34,709 nucleotides of DNA. Origin: Alphaproteobacteria bacterium (GTDB lineage: Bacteria; Pseudomonadota; Alphaproteobacteria; RF32; CAG-239). The position numbers and the translations under genes were made by a program. The notes under the pieces were generated by a model. It searched no databases. It was given only the letters and a program-made list of their open reading frames with translations, and had not been told where the DNA came from. The stretch lies in NCBI GenBank assembly GCA_017528205.1, contig JAFXPE010000008.1:1-34709 (forward strand), written 5' to 3'. Each line of letters opens with the position of its first letter. Within the stretch, counting starts at the first letter, position 1. Below are positions 16,334-25,722 of this stretch, one piece after another.

Positions 16334-17464
16334 ATGTTTGAAAAAAATCTGCAAAATAAAAATAAAATGGGAAAAGTAAAAAATATAGAATTTTTACGTT
16401 TGGTGGCGATTGCCGCAATTATATTGTTCCATCTTACTCATACCGGTCCATGGTTAAATGATTTTTTCGACGGTTGTCCTTTTTATAGACATTTACAGAT
16501 TACGTCCGGTGACGGACAGACAGGAGTAGATTTCTTTTTTATTTTATCGGGTTTGTTTTTCTATTTAGGTATAGCGGCTACCGATTACACCGTCGTGTGG
16601 GGAGATTTTTTAAAGAAAAAAATAATACGAATGTGGCCGGTTATGGCTTTCGGTGTTTTGTTAGCCGGCATTCTGTCTTTGTGCGGATTATTGAAATTTA
16701 CTTTTTGGGATAACATTTATTGTTTGTTGTTTTTGAACGGTACTGCCTTGCATAAGGTTTATGCTAATCTCACAGTAACATGGTATTGTTCGGCCATGCT
16801 GTTCCATTTTATTTTGTTTTTATACTTGTTCAAGAATTTTCGAGAGCAAACGGCATGGCTTATTATTACCGTCGGCATTTATGTTTGTTATGGTATAATA
16901 TTGCAAGCTAAAGGCTTTAAAATTAACGATAATGCTCAAACCTTCGGGTATATCTTTAATGTCGGGATGATGCGGGCCTGGGGAGGTATTGGCTTTGGTA
17001 TGCTTATCGGACTTTGGTATAGAAAATATGAAAGTAAAATTCAGCAATTTAAACCGTCACTGATTTGCAAAATAGGTGTAAGTATACTAGAAGGTTCTTG
17101 CCTTTATTTTATGATTAAATACCTAATGATAAGTAGATTCAATCATTATGATCAATTTATGTTTATCATTGTTTTTGTTTGTTTGGTAACAACATTTATT
17201 TGTAGTAAAGGCTATGTTTCGCAGTTATTTAATCGTGATATATTTTCGTTTCTGGCAAAATATGTTTATTCCATATTCATAACGCATAAAATCATTATAG
17301 CAACGGTTCAAATCAACATAATGAAAACGCGTCCAGAACTGATTTGGCAACATCCGGTCAGCAGCTTAATCTTAATTTTCGCGGTTATAATAGTTGTCGG
17401 TATGCTAACTTATCATCTGGTGGAAAAACCGTGTGTCGATTATATGAAACGTAAGAACTTTTAA
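16334..17464 (+). CDS. Acyltransferase 3 (OafA/NodX-type) membrane O-acyltransferase
   Basis: A 376-aa polytopic inner-membrane protein (about 10 helices) that would O-acetylate or otherwise acylate a surface polysaccharide. The N-terminus has the family signature [19 protein letters not shown], with the conserved Arg22 and the essential His33, and [13 protein letters not shown] at 64-76. The C-terminus ends with [15 protein letters not shown], the usual 'vEkP' end of AT3 enzymes. An in-frame ATG 33 bp later is possible, but the first ATG has a weak GGG-type site. Third gene of the operon, 17 bp after the Stealth-GT8 gene. Its stop codon overlaps the stop of nfo on the other strand, leaving no room for a terminator. 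Confidence 0.9.
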   Translation: MFEKNLQNKNKMGKVKNIEFLRLVAIAAIILFHLTHTGPWLNDFFDGCPFYRHLQITSGDGQTGVDFFFILSGLFFYLGIAATDYTVVWGDFLKKKIIRMWPVMAFGVLLAGILSLCGLLKFTFWDNIYCLLFLNGTALHKVYANLTVTWYCSAMLFHFILFLYLFKNFREQTAWLIITVGIYVCYGIILQAKGFKINDNAQTFGYIFNVGMMRAWGGIGFGMLIGLWYRKYESKIQQFKPSLICKIGVSILEGSCLYFMIKYLMISRFNHYDQFMFIIVFVCLVTTFICSKGYVSQLFNRDIFSFLAKYVYSIFITHKIIIATVQINIMKTRPELIWQHPVSSLILIFAVIIVVGMLTYHLVEKPCVDYMKRKNF

Positions 17465-18297
17465 GCATCTTTTGCAGCTGTGCGCAGCATTTTGATTTCG
17501 GCGGCGTAGCCTTTGAGGTCGTTCGGGGTTTCCAGAATTATCGGCAGATTCTTTATGGACGGATGACACACAAAGCGCACCAATGCCGCTTGGCCGATTT
17601 CTCCTTCACCGATTTTGGCGTGGCGGTCTTTGTTGGAGGCAAACGGCATCAGACTGTCGTTTAAGTGAATGGCTTTTAAGCGCTCAAGCCCGATGATTTT
17701 ATCAAACTCGGTCAGCACTCCGTCAAGATTGTTTACAATATCGTAACCGGCGGCAAAAACGTGGCAGGTATCCAAACAAACGCCCATTTTTTCTTTTAAT
17801 TTTACGCCCGCGATAACGGCGGCGAGTTCTTCAAAACTGCGCCCCACTTCCGAGCCTTTACCCGACATTGTTTCCAGCAAAACGGTGGTGGTTTGCTGAG
17901 GTTGCAAAATTCGGTTGAGCAACTCGATAATCATTTCAATGCCTTTTTGGGCGCCTTGGCCAACGTGAGAACCGGGGTGAAAATTATAGTAATTGTGCGG
18001 CACAAATTCCATACGTTTTAAATCGTCGGCAAACACCATTTCGGCAAATTCGCGCGTTTGCGGATTGTCGGAACACGGGTTCAGCGTATATGGCGCATGG
18101 GCAACAATTTTTGCAAAACCATTTTGTGCGGCAAATGCGTTATAAGCCGCGGCATCGACGGCATCTATATCTTTGGCTTTGCCGCCTTGCGGATTGCGCG
18201 TAAAAAACTGAAAGGTGTCGGCGCCGATGGAAAAAGCTTCTTGTCCGATGTGCAGAAAACCCTTGGAAATGGAGAGATGACAACCGATATGCAACAT
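17461..18297 (-). CDS. nfo: Endonuclease IV (AP endonuclease)
   Basis: A 278-aa TIM-barrel enzyme that incises DNA 5' of abasic sites in base-excision repair. All nine zinc ligands of the E. coli enzyme can be placed: H67 (AHAPYTLN), H107 (NFHPGSH), E142 (LLETM), D176 and H179 ([13 protein letters not shown]), H211 (AIHLNDS), D224 and H226 ([13 protein letters not shown]) and E256 (ILETP). Length is close to E. coli Nfo. The ATG at 18297 has AAGGGA upstream; the open frame extends to 18408 but that part is not coding. It converges on the acyltransferase gene with overlapping stops. Confidence 0.97.
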   Translation of the reverse strand: MLHIGCHLSISKGFLHIGQEAFSIGADTFQFFTRNPQGGKAKDIDAVDAAAYNAFAAQNGFAKIVAHAPYTLNPCSDNPQTREFAEMVFADDLKRMEFVPHNYYNFHPGSHVGQGAQKGIEMIIELLNRILQPQQTTTVLLETMSGKGSEVGRSFEELAAVIAGVKLKEKMGVCLDTCHVFAAGYDIVNNLDGVLTEFDKIIGLERLKAIHLNDSLMPFASNKDRHAKIGEGEIGQAALVRFVCHPSIKNLPIILETPNDLKGYAAEIKMLRTAAKDA

Positions 18298-18374
18298 TTT
18301 TTTCCCTTTCTGTTGTTTTGGGGATATTGTATGCCAAAAATAAAAATTGGCAAGATGAAAAAATGCTTGCAAAG

Positions 18375-18404
18375 TTGACAAAAAAATCATACAATAAGCA
18401 TAAA
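18375..18404 (+). promoter_or_regulatory. Likely promoter of the 18422 gene
   Basis: A perfect TTGACA (18375-18380) with CATAAA at 18 bp spacing. It lies between the divergent nfo and 18422 genes; the -10 is only moderate. Confidence 0.45.
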
Positions 18405-18421
18405 TCAAATACTATTAGCTT

Positions 18422-18853
18422 ATGAATGATGAAGTTCGCGCCCAAATTTGGCAACTGTGTCAATATCTGCAATCTACCAGACTGAACACACTTTCTGATG
18501 AGGACTTAACCGCTTTGTTCAGACAATCGTTAGCGCTTAAGATTCTGATGCAGAGTGTTGAGCATGAACCGGTGGAACAGCAGGTGGTAGATCGCAGTTT
18601 TGAGGAAATTTCCGCTGAAGCAGTACGTCGTAAACTGGTAGTTCGCAGTTTGCCGGTTGAAGTGGTAATCACCAAAGACGGCAAAATTGTGAAAGGGCTG
18701 GAGGAGTTACGCTTTGTTTTCAGAATGTTGAGCTTTGAGGATATGATGGATTTTATTGACTCCGTTTTGGAAAAGCCGATTAATGATGCTCAGCGCAAAG
18801 CCTTGCTCAATCTGGCCTATGAAAAAGTTTATGCAGATGAAGAAGCCAATTAG
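18422..18853 (+). CDS. Small cytoplasmic protein of unknown function
   Basis: A 143-aa protein, mostly helical, no signal or membrane segment and no family I recognise. The N-terminal 50 residues are Leu/Gln-rich helices (IWQLCQYLQSTRLNTLSDED). A central strand pair LPVEVVITKDGKIVKGLEEL (84-103 region) is followed by a helical C-terminus ending YEKVYADEEAN. The frame is closed by a terminator 13 bp after the stop and it has its own promoter, so it is probably a real monocistronic gene. Confidence 0.75.
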   Translation: MNDEVRAQIWQLCQYLQSTRLNTLSDEDLTALFRQSLALKILMQSVEHEPVEQQVVDRSFEEISAEAVRRKLVVRSLPVEVVITKDGKIVKGLEELRFVFRMLSFEDMMDFIDSVLEKPINDAQRKALLNLAYEKVYADEEAN

Positions 18854-18866
18854 TGCGCAAAAAAAA

Positions 18867-18903
18867 GAAAGCCTTCCGGAAAATCGGGAGGCTTTCGGGT
18901 TTT
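18867..18903. terminator. Bidirectional terminator between 18422 and nfeD
   Basis: GAAAGCCTTCC (18867-18877) pairs with GGGAGGCTTTC (18886-18896). The flanking A-run at 18859-18866 gives a strong T-run on the minus strand, and GGGTTTT follows on the plus strand. Confidence 0.85.
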
Positions 18904-18913
18904 AATTTGTGTT

Positions 18914-19360
18914 TTATTCAATCACCAAAATCAAGCTGTCTTTAACGGCCGTAACTTTGGCCGTAGCGCCTTTTTTTAACGGCTTTTCCGAATAAGCCAG
19001 CCAATACGAATCGCCGATTTGCACCTTGGTTTGGTTATCCTTAACATCTTCCGCCACTGTTACCGTGCGGCCGACGTATTGTTGCGCCGAATCGTTGAGG
19101 TTTTGATATTCTTTAGGGGCTTTCAGGGTTTTGAAAATGTAGCGGTAAGCGTACCAACCGATAAAAGCAAAAATACCCGAAAACACGGCAAACCAGATGA
19201 TTTGCGCGGTCAACGACATCGGAATGAAAAAGGTCAGCAGACTCATCAGCAAACCGGCCAAGCCGAACCAAATTAAATATGTTCCGGGAACAACCAGTTC
19301 CAAAAGCGAGAGGATTAAACCCCATATCAGCCAATTTGTGGCGGCGGATTCAAACAGCAT
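18914..19360 (-). CDS. NfeD-family membrane protein (YbbK partner type)
   Basis: A 148-aa short NfeD protein. Three hydrophobic helices fill residues 8-76 (LIWGLILSLLELVVPGTYLI, with the conserved E..vPG motif; FGLAGLLMSLLTFFI; IIWFAVFSGIFAFIGW). A C-terminal OB-fold domain (about 88-148) begins with AQQYVGRTVTV and has GDSYWLAYSEKPLKKGATAKV, the standard NfeD ending. It lies 14 bp after an SPFH-protein gene, the universal pairing for this family, in which the two form a membrane-organising complex. Confidence 0.93.
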   Translation of the reverse strand: MLFESAATNWLIWGLILSLLELVVPGTYLIWFGLAGLLMSLLTFFIPMSLTAQIIWFAVFSGIFAFIGWYAYRYIFKTLKAPKEYQNLNDSAQQYVGRTVTVAEDVKDNQTKVQIGDSYWLAYSEKPLKKGATAKVTAVKDSLILVIE

Positions 19361-19374
19361 AATCGTTCTCCTTT

Positions 19375-20286
19375 TTATTTTTTATCGGTTTTCAACGAGC
19401 TTTTCGCCACTTCGGCAATGCCGGCAATGGTGCTCATAATTTGCGTGGTGTCAACCGGCATCATCAGCAACTTTTCGTTCGGCGAAGTAACAATGCCTTG
19501 TAAAGCATCGATATATTTTTGGCCCAAGAAGTAGGAGAGGGCGTTTTGATTGCCGTTTTCAATGGCATCGGAAACCAGCTTGGTGGCGGTGGCTTCGGCC
19601 TGAGCGGAACGTTCACGAGCTTCAGCTTCACGAAATGCGGCTTCTTTGTTACCTTCGGCTTCTAAGATTACGGCCTGTTTTTCACCTTCGGCCTTCAAAA
19701 TTTCGGCCTGACGCAGACCTTCGGCTTCCAAAATATTGGCACGCTTATCACGTTCGGCTTTCATTTGGCGCGCCATGGAGTCAATCAAATCTTTCGGCGG
19801 AGTAATATCTTTGATTTCCACACGCGTAACTTTTACGCCCCACGGAATGGTGGCCACATCAACCACATCCAAAAGGCGCTGATTGATTTTGTTGCGCTGA
19901 GAGAGCAATTCGTCGATTTCCATGCTGCCGATAACCGTACGAATGTTGGTCATCACCAGATTCATAATGGCATAATCAAGGTTATCTACCTGATAGGCGG
20001 CTTTTACCGCATCTTGAATTTGATAAAACAACACGCCGTTAACCGTAACCATGGCGTTATCTTTGGTGATTACTTCTTGCGAAGCAACCTCAAGAACTTG
20101 CTCTTTGCGGTTGATTTTGGCGCCGATGTTTTCAAAAATAGGTATCAAAAGGTGAAACCCCGGAGTGAGCGAGCGGGTGAATTTTCCGAAGTTCTCAACG
20201 GTGTACTCGTATCCCTGTTGCACCACAACGGCGGACTTGATGATAAGGGCAAAAACCAATACCAATAAAACTAATGCGACTTCCAT
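19375..20286 (-). CDS. SPFH/Band-7 (stomatin/QmcA-like) membrane protein
   Basis: A 303-aa stomatin-type protein. A single N-terminal anchor (ALVLLVLVFALIIKSAVVV) is followed by the SPFH domain (about 22-180) with QQGYEYTVENFGKFTRSLTPG, INRKEQVLEV, ITKDNAMVTVNGVLFYQI and RTVIGSMEIDELLSQR. A long Ala/Glu-rich coiled coil (about 180-235, RANILEAEGLRQAEILKAEG) follows, then the conserved SYFLGQKYIDAL. Such proteins assemble into large cage-like oligomers in the inner membrane, organising microdomains and proteases. It forms an operon with NfeD. Confidence 0.95.
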   Translation of the reverse strand: MEVALVLLVLVFALIIKSAVVVQQGYEYTVENFGKFTRSLTPGFHLLIPIFENIGAKINRKEQVLEVASQEVITKDNAMVTVNGVLFYQIQDAVKAAYQVDNLDYAIMNLVMTNIRTVIGSMEIDELLSQRNKINQRLLDVVDVATIPWGVKVTRVEIKDITPPKDLIDSMARQMKAERDKRANILEAEGLRQAEILKAEGEKQAVILEAEGNKEAAFREAEARERSAQAEATATKLVSDAIENGNQNALSYFLGQKYIDALQGIVTSPNEKLLMMPVDTTQIMSTIAGIAEVAKSSLKTDKK

Positions 20287-20362
20287 AAATGTTTCCTTTC
20301 ATAAAAATAAATTGTTAAGGCATAAATTTAAGTTAAACTTTTTTAGCTAAGAATCAAGCAAA

Positions 20363-20393
20363 AAAAATCCTTGCCGTGGTGGCAAGGATTTTT
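20363..20393 (-). terminator. Terminator of the 1209-aa protein gene
   Basis: AAAAATCCTTGCC (20363-20375) and GGCAAGGATTTTT (20381-20393) form a perfect 13-bp stem with a GTGGT loop; the A-run on the left is the T-run for the minus strand. Confidence 0.9.
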
Positions 20394-20407
20394 AAGCTTT
20401 GATATCA

Positions 20408-23400
20408 TTATCTTTCGCGAGACGGTCTTACCGGCATCGACAGACGTTCATCATGATTTTTAATCAGGGATTTAATCTGCGATTCGGTATAAGAAGACTT
20501 GGTTACGACTTCTTCTTGGCCCTTCACTTTGGTCACCTCATACATATCGCCGGTTTTACCGTCTTTAATGAAGGTGCGGGAATTGCCGTAACTATCGGTA
20601 ACCTTACCGATCATCTCATCGTTGCCGCCATCGGCTTCTCCAACGGTTGCTCCGTCAACAAAGGCGTTTTTGAATTTGCCGAAAGAGGTTCTGGTGCCGT
20701 CTTCGTGATGAATTGATTTAACCGTTACGCGCTCGGTTCCGTGGTCGGTTTCAACCTTGCGGGTATAGGTTTGAACGTTGGTTTTTTCATTATAATCATT
20801 CTTTACTTTTATTTTATGCTCTTCACCGTGTTCATCAACAATTCGACCGGTGGTGGAGTAATCGGTGGTTTCAAGATTGACGTCTTTGACACCTCTTTTC
20901 TCCATAATATCCCTAACATAAGTTTTGGCATATACGTCGGCTTGAGCATTCAGCTTATCCTGCTCGGTCAATTCTTCCGGAGTTTTACCGAGATTTTTGG
21001 CTAAATTATTCAAATCCAACGCGGCTTCATGCTCGTGCTTTTGATAGAGGAAAGCGGTGGCTCCGGTGTGGTTTTTGATTTTGCCGGTCACGCGGAGAAT
21101 AGCATCTTCGTTGGCTGTTGGTTCAGTAGGTTGTTTGTCTTTATCATCAACTTTGGTACCGTCTCCGACATCGGCATCGGCATCACCTTGCGGAGCTTGA
21201 GGCACCGCCGCTCTGGTGGCATTGGCATTTCCGCCGGCGGAATTACCGCTATGATGATGAATGCCGTGGCGAGCATTTTCTTCGTCACAAAGTCTTTTGA
21301 ATGTTTCCTTGTCGTTGATAAAGTCGTTAAGCTCTTTTTCTTGTGCCGGTGTCAGTTTAATATCATCCTGCAGGTGTTCGCGCAAAACTCTGCTCGGAAT
21401 ATAATCACGCCCTTCTTCGGCCATAATTTTATCGGCATCGGCTTGTGTCATAACCCCCATTGAAACCAATTTTTTGTAAATTACCGTCGGTCCGAGATCG
21501 GTTGCTTTATGTAATTCGGTGCCTTCTGCCAGTTTATCTGCAGAAAGCGGTTGAGCTTCGGCCGCCGGAGCTTCGGCTTCAGCCACGGATTGTGAAGTTT
21601 CCGTGTTTTCCGTGTTGTCCGTGGTGGTTACGGTTTCCGAATTTTCTGTGGCCGTAGCAGGTTGATCAGCCAAAGTTTGCGGATGATTTTCACTGCTGAA
21701 GGCTTTGGCTATTTCCGGACTTTCCGCCATGCCGGCACCTAAAACGACACCGGTTGCGGCGCCGTAGGAGGCCGCTTTGATGTTTTGTACTTCTTTGGCC
21801 AGCTCAACAACGGCCTTTTTATCTTCCGCACTCATATTCGGAGAGAATTCCTGCAACATTTGCGCTACTTTCTCTTCGTCACCCAAGTCTTTAAAAGTGC
21901 CGGTTATCTTTTTATACATAGCTTCGGCCGGAGTTTTCGGCTTGAATATTTTATCAAATAAACCTTTTTGAGTTGGTGTTTCTTCCTTTGGTGCATATTT
22001 TTCCAGTATCGCCATCAATTCTTTCTTTTTCGGCGACAGCTTATGACGGGCAAACAAGAAAGATCCGGCACTGGTAACGGCTGACAAGGCACCCATGGCC
22101 TGCATTTTGGTAAAGCCGGCAATAGCAACGTTGGCCGCCGCCTGTCCGGCAGTTTGTGCCGCGCTGGCACCCAAGCCGGTTAAGCTGCCGAGTGCGCCGA
22201 AAGTTAAAGCGCCGGAAAGAGCCATCGTACTGGTAAATGCCACCGATGCACCGAACATGGCCGCCTGTTTTATCAGGTTGTAGCTTTCTTCTTTGTTTTG
22301 TCCCAAATATTGGAAAAAGTTTTTGCAATCGGATTTTTTGTAGTTGTTGTAAGAAGTTTTTATGGAACCGATAAGTTTCCAACCGGTGCGTGCGGTTAAG
22401 CCGACCGGACCGGCAGCAAACAACAAACCGTAGGTCCAAGCGCTGTTTTTCGCGGCTTCTTTAACAAAACGAGTGATTTTCGGGTGCTTTTGAGCCCATT
22501 TTCTCTTTTGTGCCGCCGCGCGTGCAGGTGCCTGATCCATATTGGTTTTTTGCGCCATACGCGAAGCAAACATATCGTTTCTTTCCACAAATTCGGCGCT
22601 GGTCACGGTGTATACGTTAGATACGATGTAACGGCGGAAATCTTTTTTGGCGGCTTCGGCGTTTTTCGGATCTTTTTGAGTTTCATCCCATTGCTGTCTG
22701 GTCATCTTTTTCTTTTGCAGATAGTCTTCCAGCCAAGCATTGGTTTCTTCATCCGAATGCATAATGGATTGCAATTTGAGGTTGACGGCAGTTAAATATT
22801 GCGCGCTGACTTCATCCATTTTTTCATGATAAGCGGCCATGGCCTTTTTCGGATCTTCGTCCGGTTTTTCCAAGGATAATTCGGTCAATGCCATGGTGCG
22901 CAGAACTTCTAAAGTTTCTTTTAAGGTTTCCGGATCTTCTTTGCCCAAAGCCTGAATACCGGCATCGCGCTTAAATTCCGGCGTGAGAGTAAATTCTGCA
23001 TTTTTGGTCAGTTCGGCCCACTTATCTTCGTTGTTTTTAATTTCTTCAGCAGTTGGTAAATCATCTGCAAGTCCGTATTTTTTGTCGTATTTATCAAGAT
23101 TTTCTTGCAGATTTTCTATGTCATAATCATAGTTTGCATCTGCTTCGGTTAAAATACCGATATAGTCGCGGGCGGCCGGAGCATTGTCTTCGGTAATCAT
23201 AAAGCCTTCCATCTGCTCGGCGGCATAATCGGCGATTTCATCCATTTCCATTTGTAAACTCAAAAATTTTGAGCTTTTAATGTCTTCGCCGTTTTGGACT
23301 GCTTCTTCAAGCTGTTCGGCCAAAGATCTGCGCAAAACAAACAAATCGTATGACGTCATTTCGTCAAAGCGGGAAAATTTGTATTCTTTATCTTCGGATT

Positions 23401-24037
23401 CGGCTTCGTTTTTCTTTTCCGATTTCTTTTCTTTTTTAGGCTGTGCTTCGTCGGTATTGTCATAAGTTGTGCCGTTTCTCAGGGCTATCTCTTCTTTGGC
23501 GATAACGGAGCGAATTTCCTTCAACATCTTGTCTTTTTCCAAACCTTCGGCCGGAACATAAGCCAAGAGCAACAATTTCATCGCTTCAAGAGATTCTTTG
23601 TCACGCAGATGATTTTGCTTCCATTCTTCGCCCAGTCTGACGAAATCGTCATTTTTGGCGCGGTGAATATCAAGTTCCAGCTGAGTGCGGTTGGCAACCT
23701 TTATTTTGCCGTTGCGATTATCTACATTGAGTTTAGCCAAATCTTGGAGAGACATTTTTTTCAGCTCGGCCAAATCATAGCCGTACGGCTTGTTAGGGCT
23801 GATTTTTAATTGTCTTTCGCTGATTTTGGCTTTCAGCGAATCTTTCAAATTGGCCGGAATTTTTAAGTTATCTATCATAACTGCCGCTTTTTCCAGCGTT
23901 TCCGCATCAAATTCGTCAAAATTATCAAGCTTACCGAATTTACGGTACAAGAGCTCCAAATCATCGCCTTCCGGCGGATTTTTCGGGTCATACCGCTTAA
24001 TTCTTTCTTTCAATTCTGCATCAGTCAACTCAGCCAT
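20408..24037 (-). CDS. 1209-aa acidic multi-domain protein of unknown family
   Basis: The largest gene in the window; no family is recognised. No signal peptide. Residues 1-500 are charged, helical and Glu/Lys-rich (a Lys/Glu spacer at 200-217). A basic patch (KRKWAQKHPKITRFVK, 511-526) precedes a hydrophobic zone: one segment near 533-552 and a long Ala/Gly/Thr-rich stretch at 588-663 that could span a membrane two to three times. Residues 690-750 are helical and 753-772 again hydrophobic. A Thr/Glu/Ala-rich disordered linker (783-835) and a polar His/Gly/Asn/Asp-rich linker (920-975) separate the C-terminal region (976-1209), which is rich in beta-type segments (KVETDHGTERVTVKSIHHED). GGAGAAAAA precedes the ATG and it has its own promoter and terminator. 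Possible roles (surface, secreted effector, envelope scaffold) are speculation. Confidence 0.85.
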   Translation of the reverse strand: MAELTDAELKERIKRYDPKNPPEGDDLELLYRKFGKLDNFDEFDAETLEKAAVMIDNLKIPANLKDSLKAKISERQLKISPNKPYGYDLAELKKMSLQDLAKLNVDNRNGKIKVANRTQLELDIHRAKNDDFVRLGEEWKQNHLRDKESLEAMKLLLLAYVPAEGLEKDKMLKEIRSVIAKEEIALRNGTTYDNTDEAQPKKEKKSEKKNEAESEDKEYKFSRFDEMTSYDLFVLRRSLAEQLEEAVQNGEDIKSSKFLSLQMEMDEIADYAAEQMEGFMITEDNAPAARDYIGILTEADANYDYDIENLQENLDKYDKKYGLADDLPTAEEIKNNEDKWAELTKNAEFTLTPEFKRDAGIQALGKEDPETLKETLEVLRTMALTELSLEKPDEDPKKAMAAYHEKMDEVSAQYLTAVNLKLQSIMHSDEETNAWLEDYLQKKKMTRQQWDETQKDPKNAEAAKKDFRRYIVSNVYTVTSAEFVERNDMFASRMAQKTNMDQAPARAAAQKRKWAQKHPKITRFVKEAAKNSAWTYGLLFAAGPVGLTARTGWKLIGSIKTSYNNYKKSDCKNFFQYLGQNKEESYNLIKQAAMFGASVAFTSTMALSGALTFGALGSLTGLGASAAQTAGQAAANVAIAGFTKMQAMGALSAVTSAGSFLFARHKLSPKKKELMAILEKYAPKEETPTQKGLFDKIFKPKTPAEAMYKKITGTFKDLGDEEKVAQMLQEFSPNMSAEDKKAVVELAKEVQNIKAASYGAATGVVLGAGMAESPEIAKAFSSENHPQTLADQPATATENSETVTTTDNTENTETSQSVAEAEAPAAEAQPLSADKLAEGTELHKATDLGPTVIYKKLVSMGVMTQADADKIMAEEGRDYIPSRVLREHLQDDIKLTPAQEKELNDFINDKETFKRLCDEENARHGIHHHSGNSAGGNANATRAAVPQAPQGDADADVGDGTKVDDKDKQPTEPTANEDAILRVTGKIKNHTGATAFLYQKHEHEAALDLNNLAKNLGKTPEELTEQDKLNAQADVYAKTYVRDIMEKRGVKDVNLETTDYSTTGRIVDEHGEEHKIKVKNDYNEKTNVQTYTRKVETDHGTERVTVKSIHHEDGTRTSFGKFKNAFVDGATVGEADGGNDEMIGKVTDSYGNSRTFIKDGKTGDMYEVTKVKGQEEVVTKSSYTESQIKSLIKNHDERLSMPVRPSRER

Positions 24038-24070
24038 ACTTTTTCTCCAAAGATTATGCTATTTTTTATC

Positions 24071-24099
24071 ACTATAACTTATTTTATACAAATTCGCAA
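24071..24099 (-). promoter_or_regulatory. Promoter of the 1209-aa protein gene
   Basis: On the minus strand TTGCGA (24099-24094), a 17-bp spacer and TATAGT (24076-24071), with a ~28-base leader to the ATG at 24037. Confidence 0.65.
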
Positions 24100-24185
24100 G
24101 TAAAAAATGACAAAAATCATTATTTTGTATAATTATATCCAAGTTTTTCGCCGATAAAATGTTTTTTGCTATACTTTTTCATTTT

Positions 24186-24197
24186 GTATGCTATAAC
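24186..24197 (+). promoter_or_regulatory. Possible extended -10 promoter for the lipid-sugar cassette
   Basis: GTATGCTATAAC contains TG-C-TATAAC, an extended -10 about 38 bases before the ATG at 24235. No good -35 box is seen. Confidence 0.4.
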
Positions 24198-24234
24198 ATC
24201 TTTAGTTTAAGAGTAGTTAAAAACGAGTGTTTTG

Positions 24235-25722
24235 ATGAATGCGATTATGAAGAAATTTACCGCTTTGCTGATGTATGGTTTTGTGCTGTGGAGCGTGGTG
24301 CCGATGCTGAGGCTGAGCCTTTCTATGGACACGCAAGAGGCAATTGTGTGGGGAAAATACTGTTTGTGGGGAACAACCAAACATCCGCCGTTTTCCGGTT
24401 GGGTGGCGTATTGGTTTTATGAGTTGTTCGGACAAAGCGACAAGGCAATGTATATTTTGAGCCAGATTTTTGTGTTGCTCGGAGTGGTTTATATTTATAA
24501 GCTGGCGGAGTGCTTTTTGGGAAAATTGGCCGCCGTTGCCGCCACGGCTTTGCAATTGGGCATAATTTATTACGGCTATTCAACTCCGGAATTTAACGTT
24601 AATGTGATTTCGGTCGGGTTGTGGCCGATGTGCACATATTATTTTTGGCTCGGCTATACGCAAAACAGATGGCGTGATTGGCTGTTGTTCGGCTTGCTGG
24701 TCGGGCTTAATTTGCTCAACAAATATGTGGCAGCGATGTTGCTTATAGCAATCGGAATCTTCGTAATTTCAGACAGAAACATATCAAAGCTGATTAAAAA
24801 CATTAAAGTTTATGTGGCCGCCGGTGTGGCAATTTTGTTGGTGGTTCCGCATGTTTGGTGGCTGTATGAAAATGATTTTACGGCATTTAATTATATTGCC
24901 GGACGCAATCACGGCGGAAGTATAACTTCGCTGTGGGGACACGTGATTTATCCGCTGAAATTTTTGGGGGCACAGCTTTTGTTTGCCGCGCCGGCGCTGT
25001 TGACGTTTGCGTGGTTTAGTCGTAAATACGGAATGAGCAAAAACGGCGGGGCAATATTTTGGCTGGAATGCGACCGGCAGCGGGCGGTTTCTTTGTTTAT
25101 ATTGTGTATGTCGGTAATTCCGGTGCTGTTGTTTGCACTTATTTGCCTTATCAGCGGCAATGCGGCAAAAAGCATGTGGGGATTTCCGTGTTTGTTTATG
25201 TGGGGAACGGCGCTTTTCTATTTTATACCGACGGCGGAAAACGAAAAAAATGTCGGCAAACTGCTTAATGTGATGTTTGTGTGGGTAAGTTTGTTTGCCG
25301 CGGCTTACGGAGCACAATGTTTGCTGACTACCAGTCAGCGCTATCAAACCGAAGTGCGGCAGGTGGCGCAAATGTTTGAACAAAAATGGGCGGAACATAC
25401 GGACAGAGAGTTGAAATATGTGGGCGCCGATGTGTGGTTCGGCGATATTATGGCGCTTTACGCCACAAAAGAAATCAAGCCGATGATTTGGATGAAACCG
25501 CAAAATAATCCGTGGTTCGATAGGACTGATTTTGAAAAAAACGGGGCGCTGTTGATTGCCACCGATGATTGGGAATATGCCCAATATCGGGAGTTGTACG
25601 GCAAGGCGGTTTCCGCACCGTTAAAAACAACGCTTGAATTTAAAAACTATTTTGGTAAAACTAAAACAAAGGAAGTTTGGTACGGGTTTTATGAGCCGTG
25701 GGAGGTTGAAAATGCCAAATAA
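24235..25722 (+). CDS. PMT/ArnT-like (GT39/GT83-type) lipid-linked sugar transferase
   Basis: A 495-aa polytopic inner-membrane GT-C enzyme. The first periplasmic loop has DTQEAIVWGKYCLWG and the HPPF motif (KHPPFSGWVAYW), where the Asp is the catalytic or metal-binding residue of PMT/ArnT enzymes. About ten helices follow, then a soluble periplasmic C-terminal domain from about residue 370 (VGADVWFGDIMALYATKEI). Such enzymes take a sugar from undecaprenyl phosphate and attach it to lipid A, a glycan or a protein. ATG at 24235 is preferred to the in-frame TTG at 24232. The gene overlaps the next one by 11 bp and heads a four-gene operon. Closest functional model: Francisella FlmK. Confidence 0.85.
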   Translation: MNAIMKKFTALLMYGFVLWSVVPMLRLSLSMDTQEAIVWGKYCLWGTTKHPPFSGWVAYWFYELFGQSDKAMYILSQIFVLLGVVYIYKLAECFLGKLAAVAATALQLGIIYYGYSTPEFNVNVISVGLWPMCTYYFWLGYTQNRWRDWLLFGLLVGLNLLNKYVAAMLLIAIGIFVISDRNISKLIKNIKVYVAAGVAILLVVPHVWWLYENDFTAFNYIAGRNHGGSITSLWGHVIYPLKFLGAQLLFAAPALLTFAWFSRKYGMSKNGGAIFWLECDRQRAVSLFILCMSVIPVLLFALICLISGNAAKSMWGFPCLFMWGTALFYFIPTAENEKNVGKLLNVMFVWVSLFAAAYGAQCLLTTSQRYQTEVRQVAQMFEQKWAEHTDRELKYVGADVWFGDIMALYATKEIKPMIWMKPQNNPWFDRTDFEKNGALLIATDDWEYAQYRELYGKAVSAPLKTTLEFKNYFGKTKTKEVWYGFYEPWEVENAK

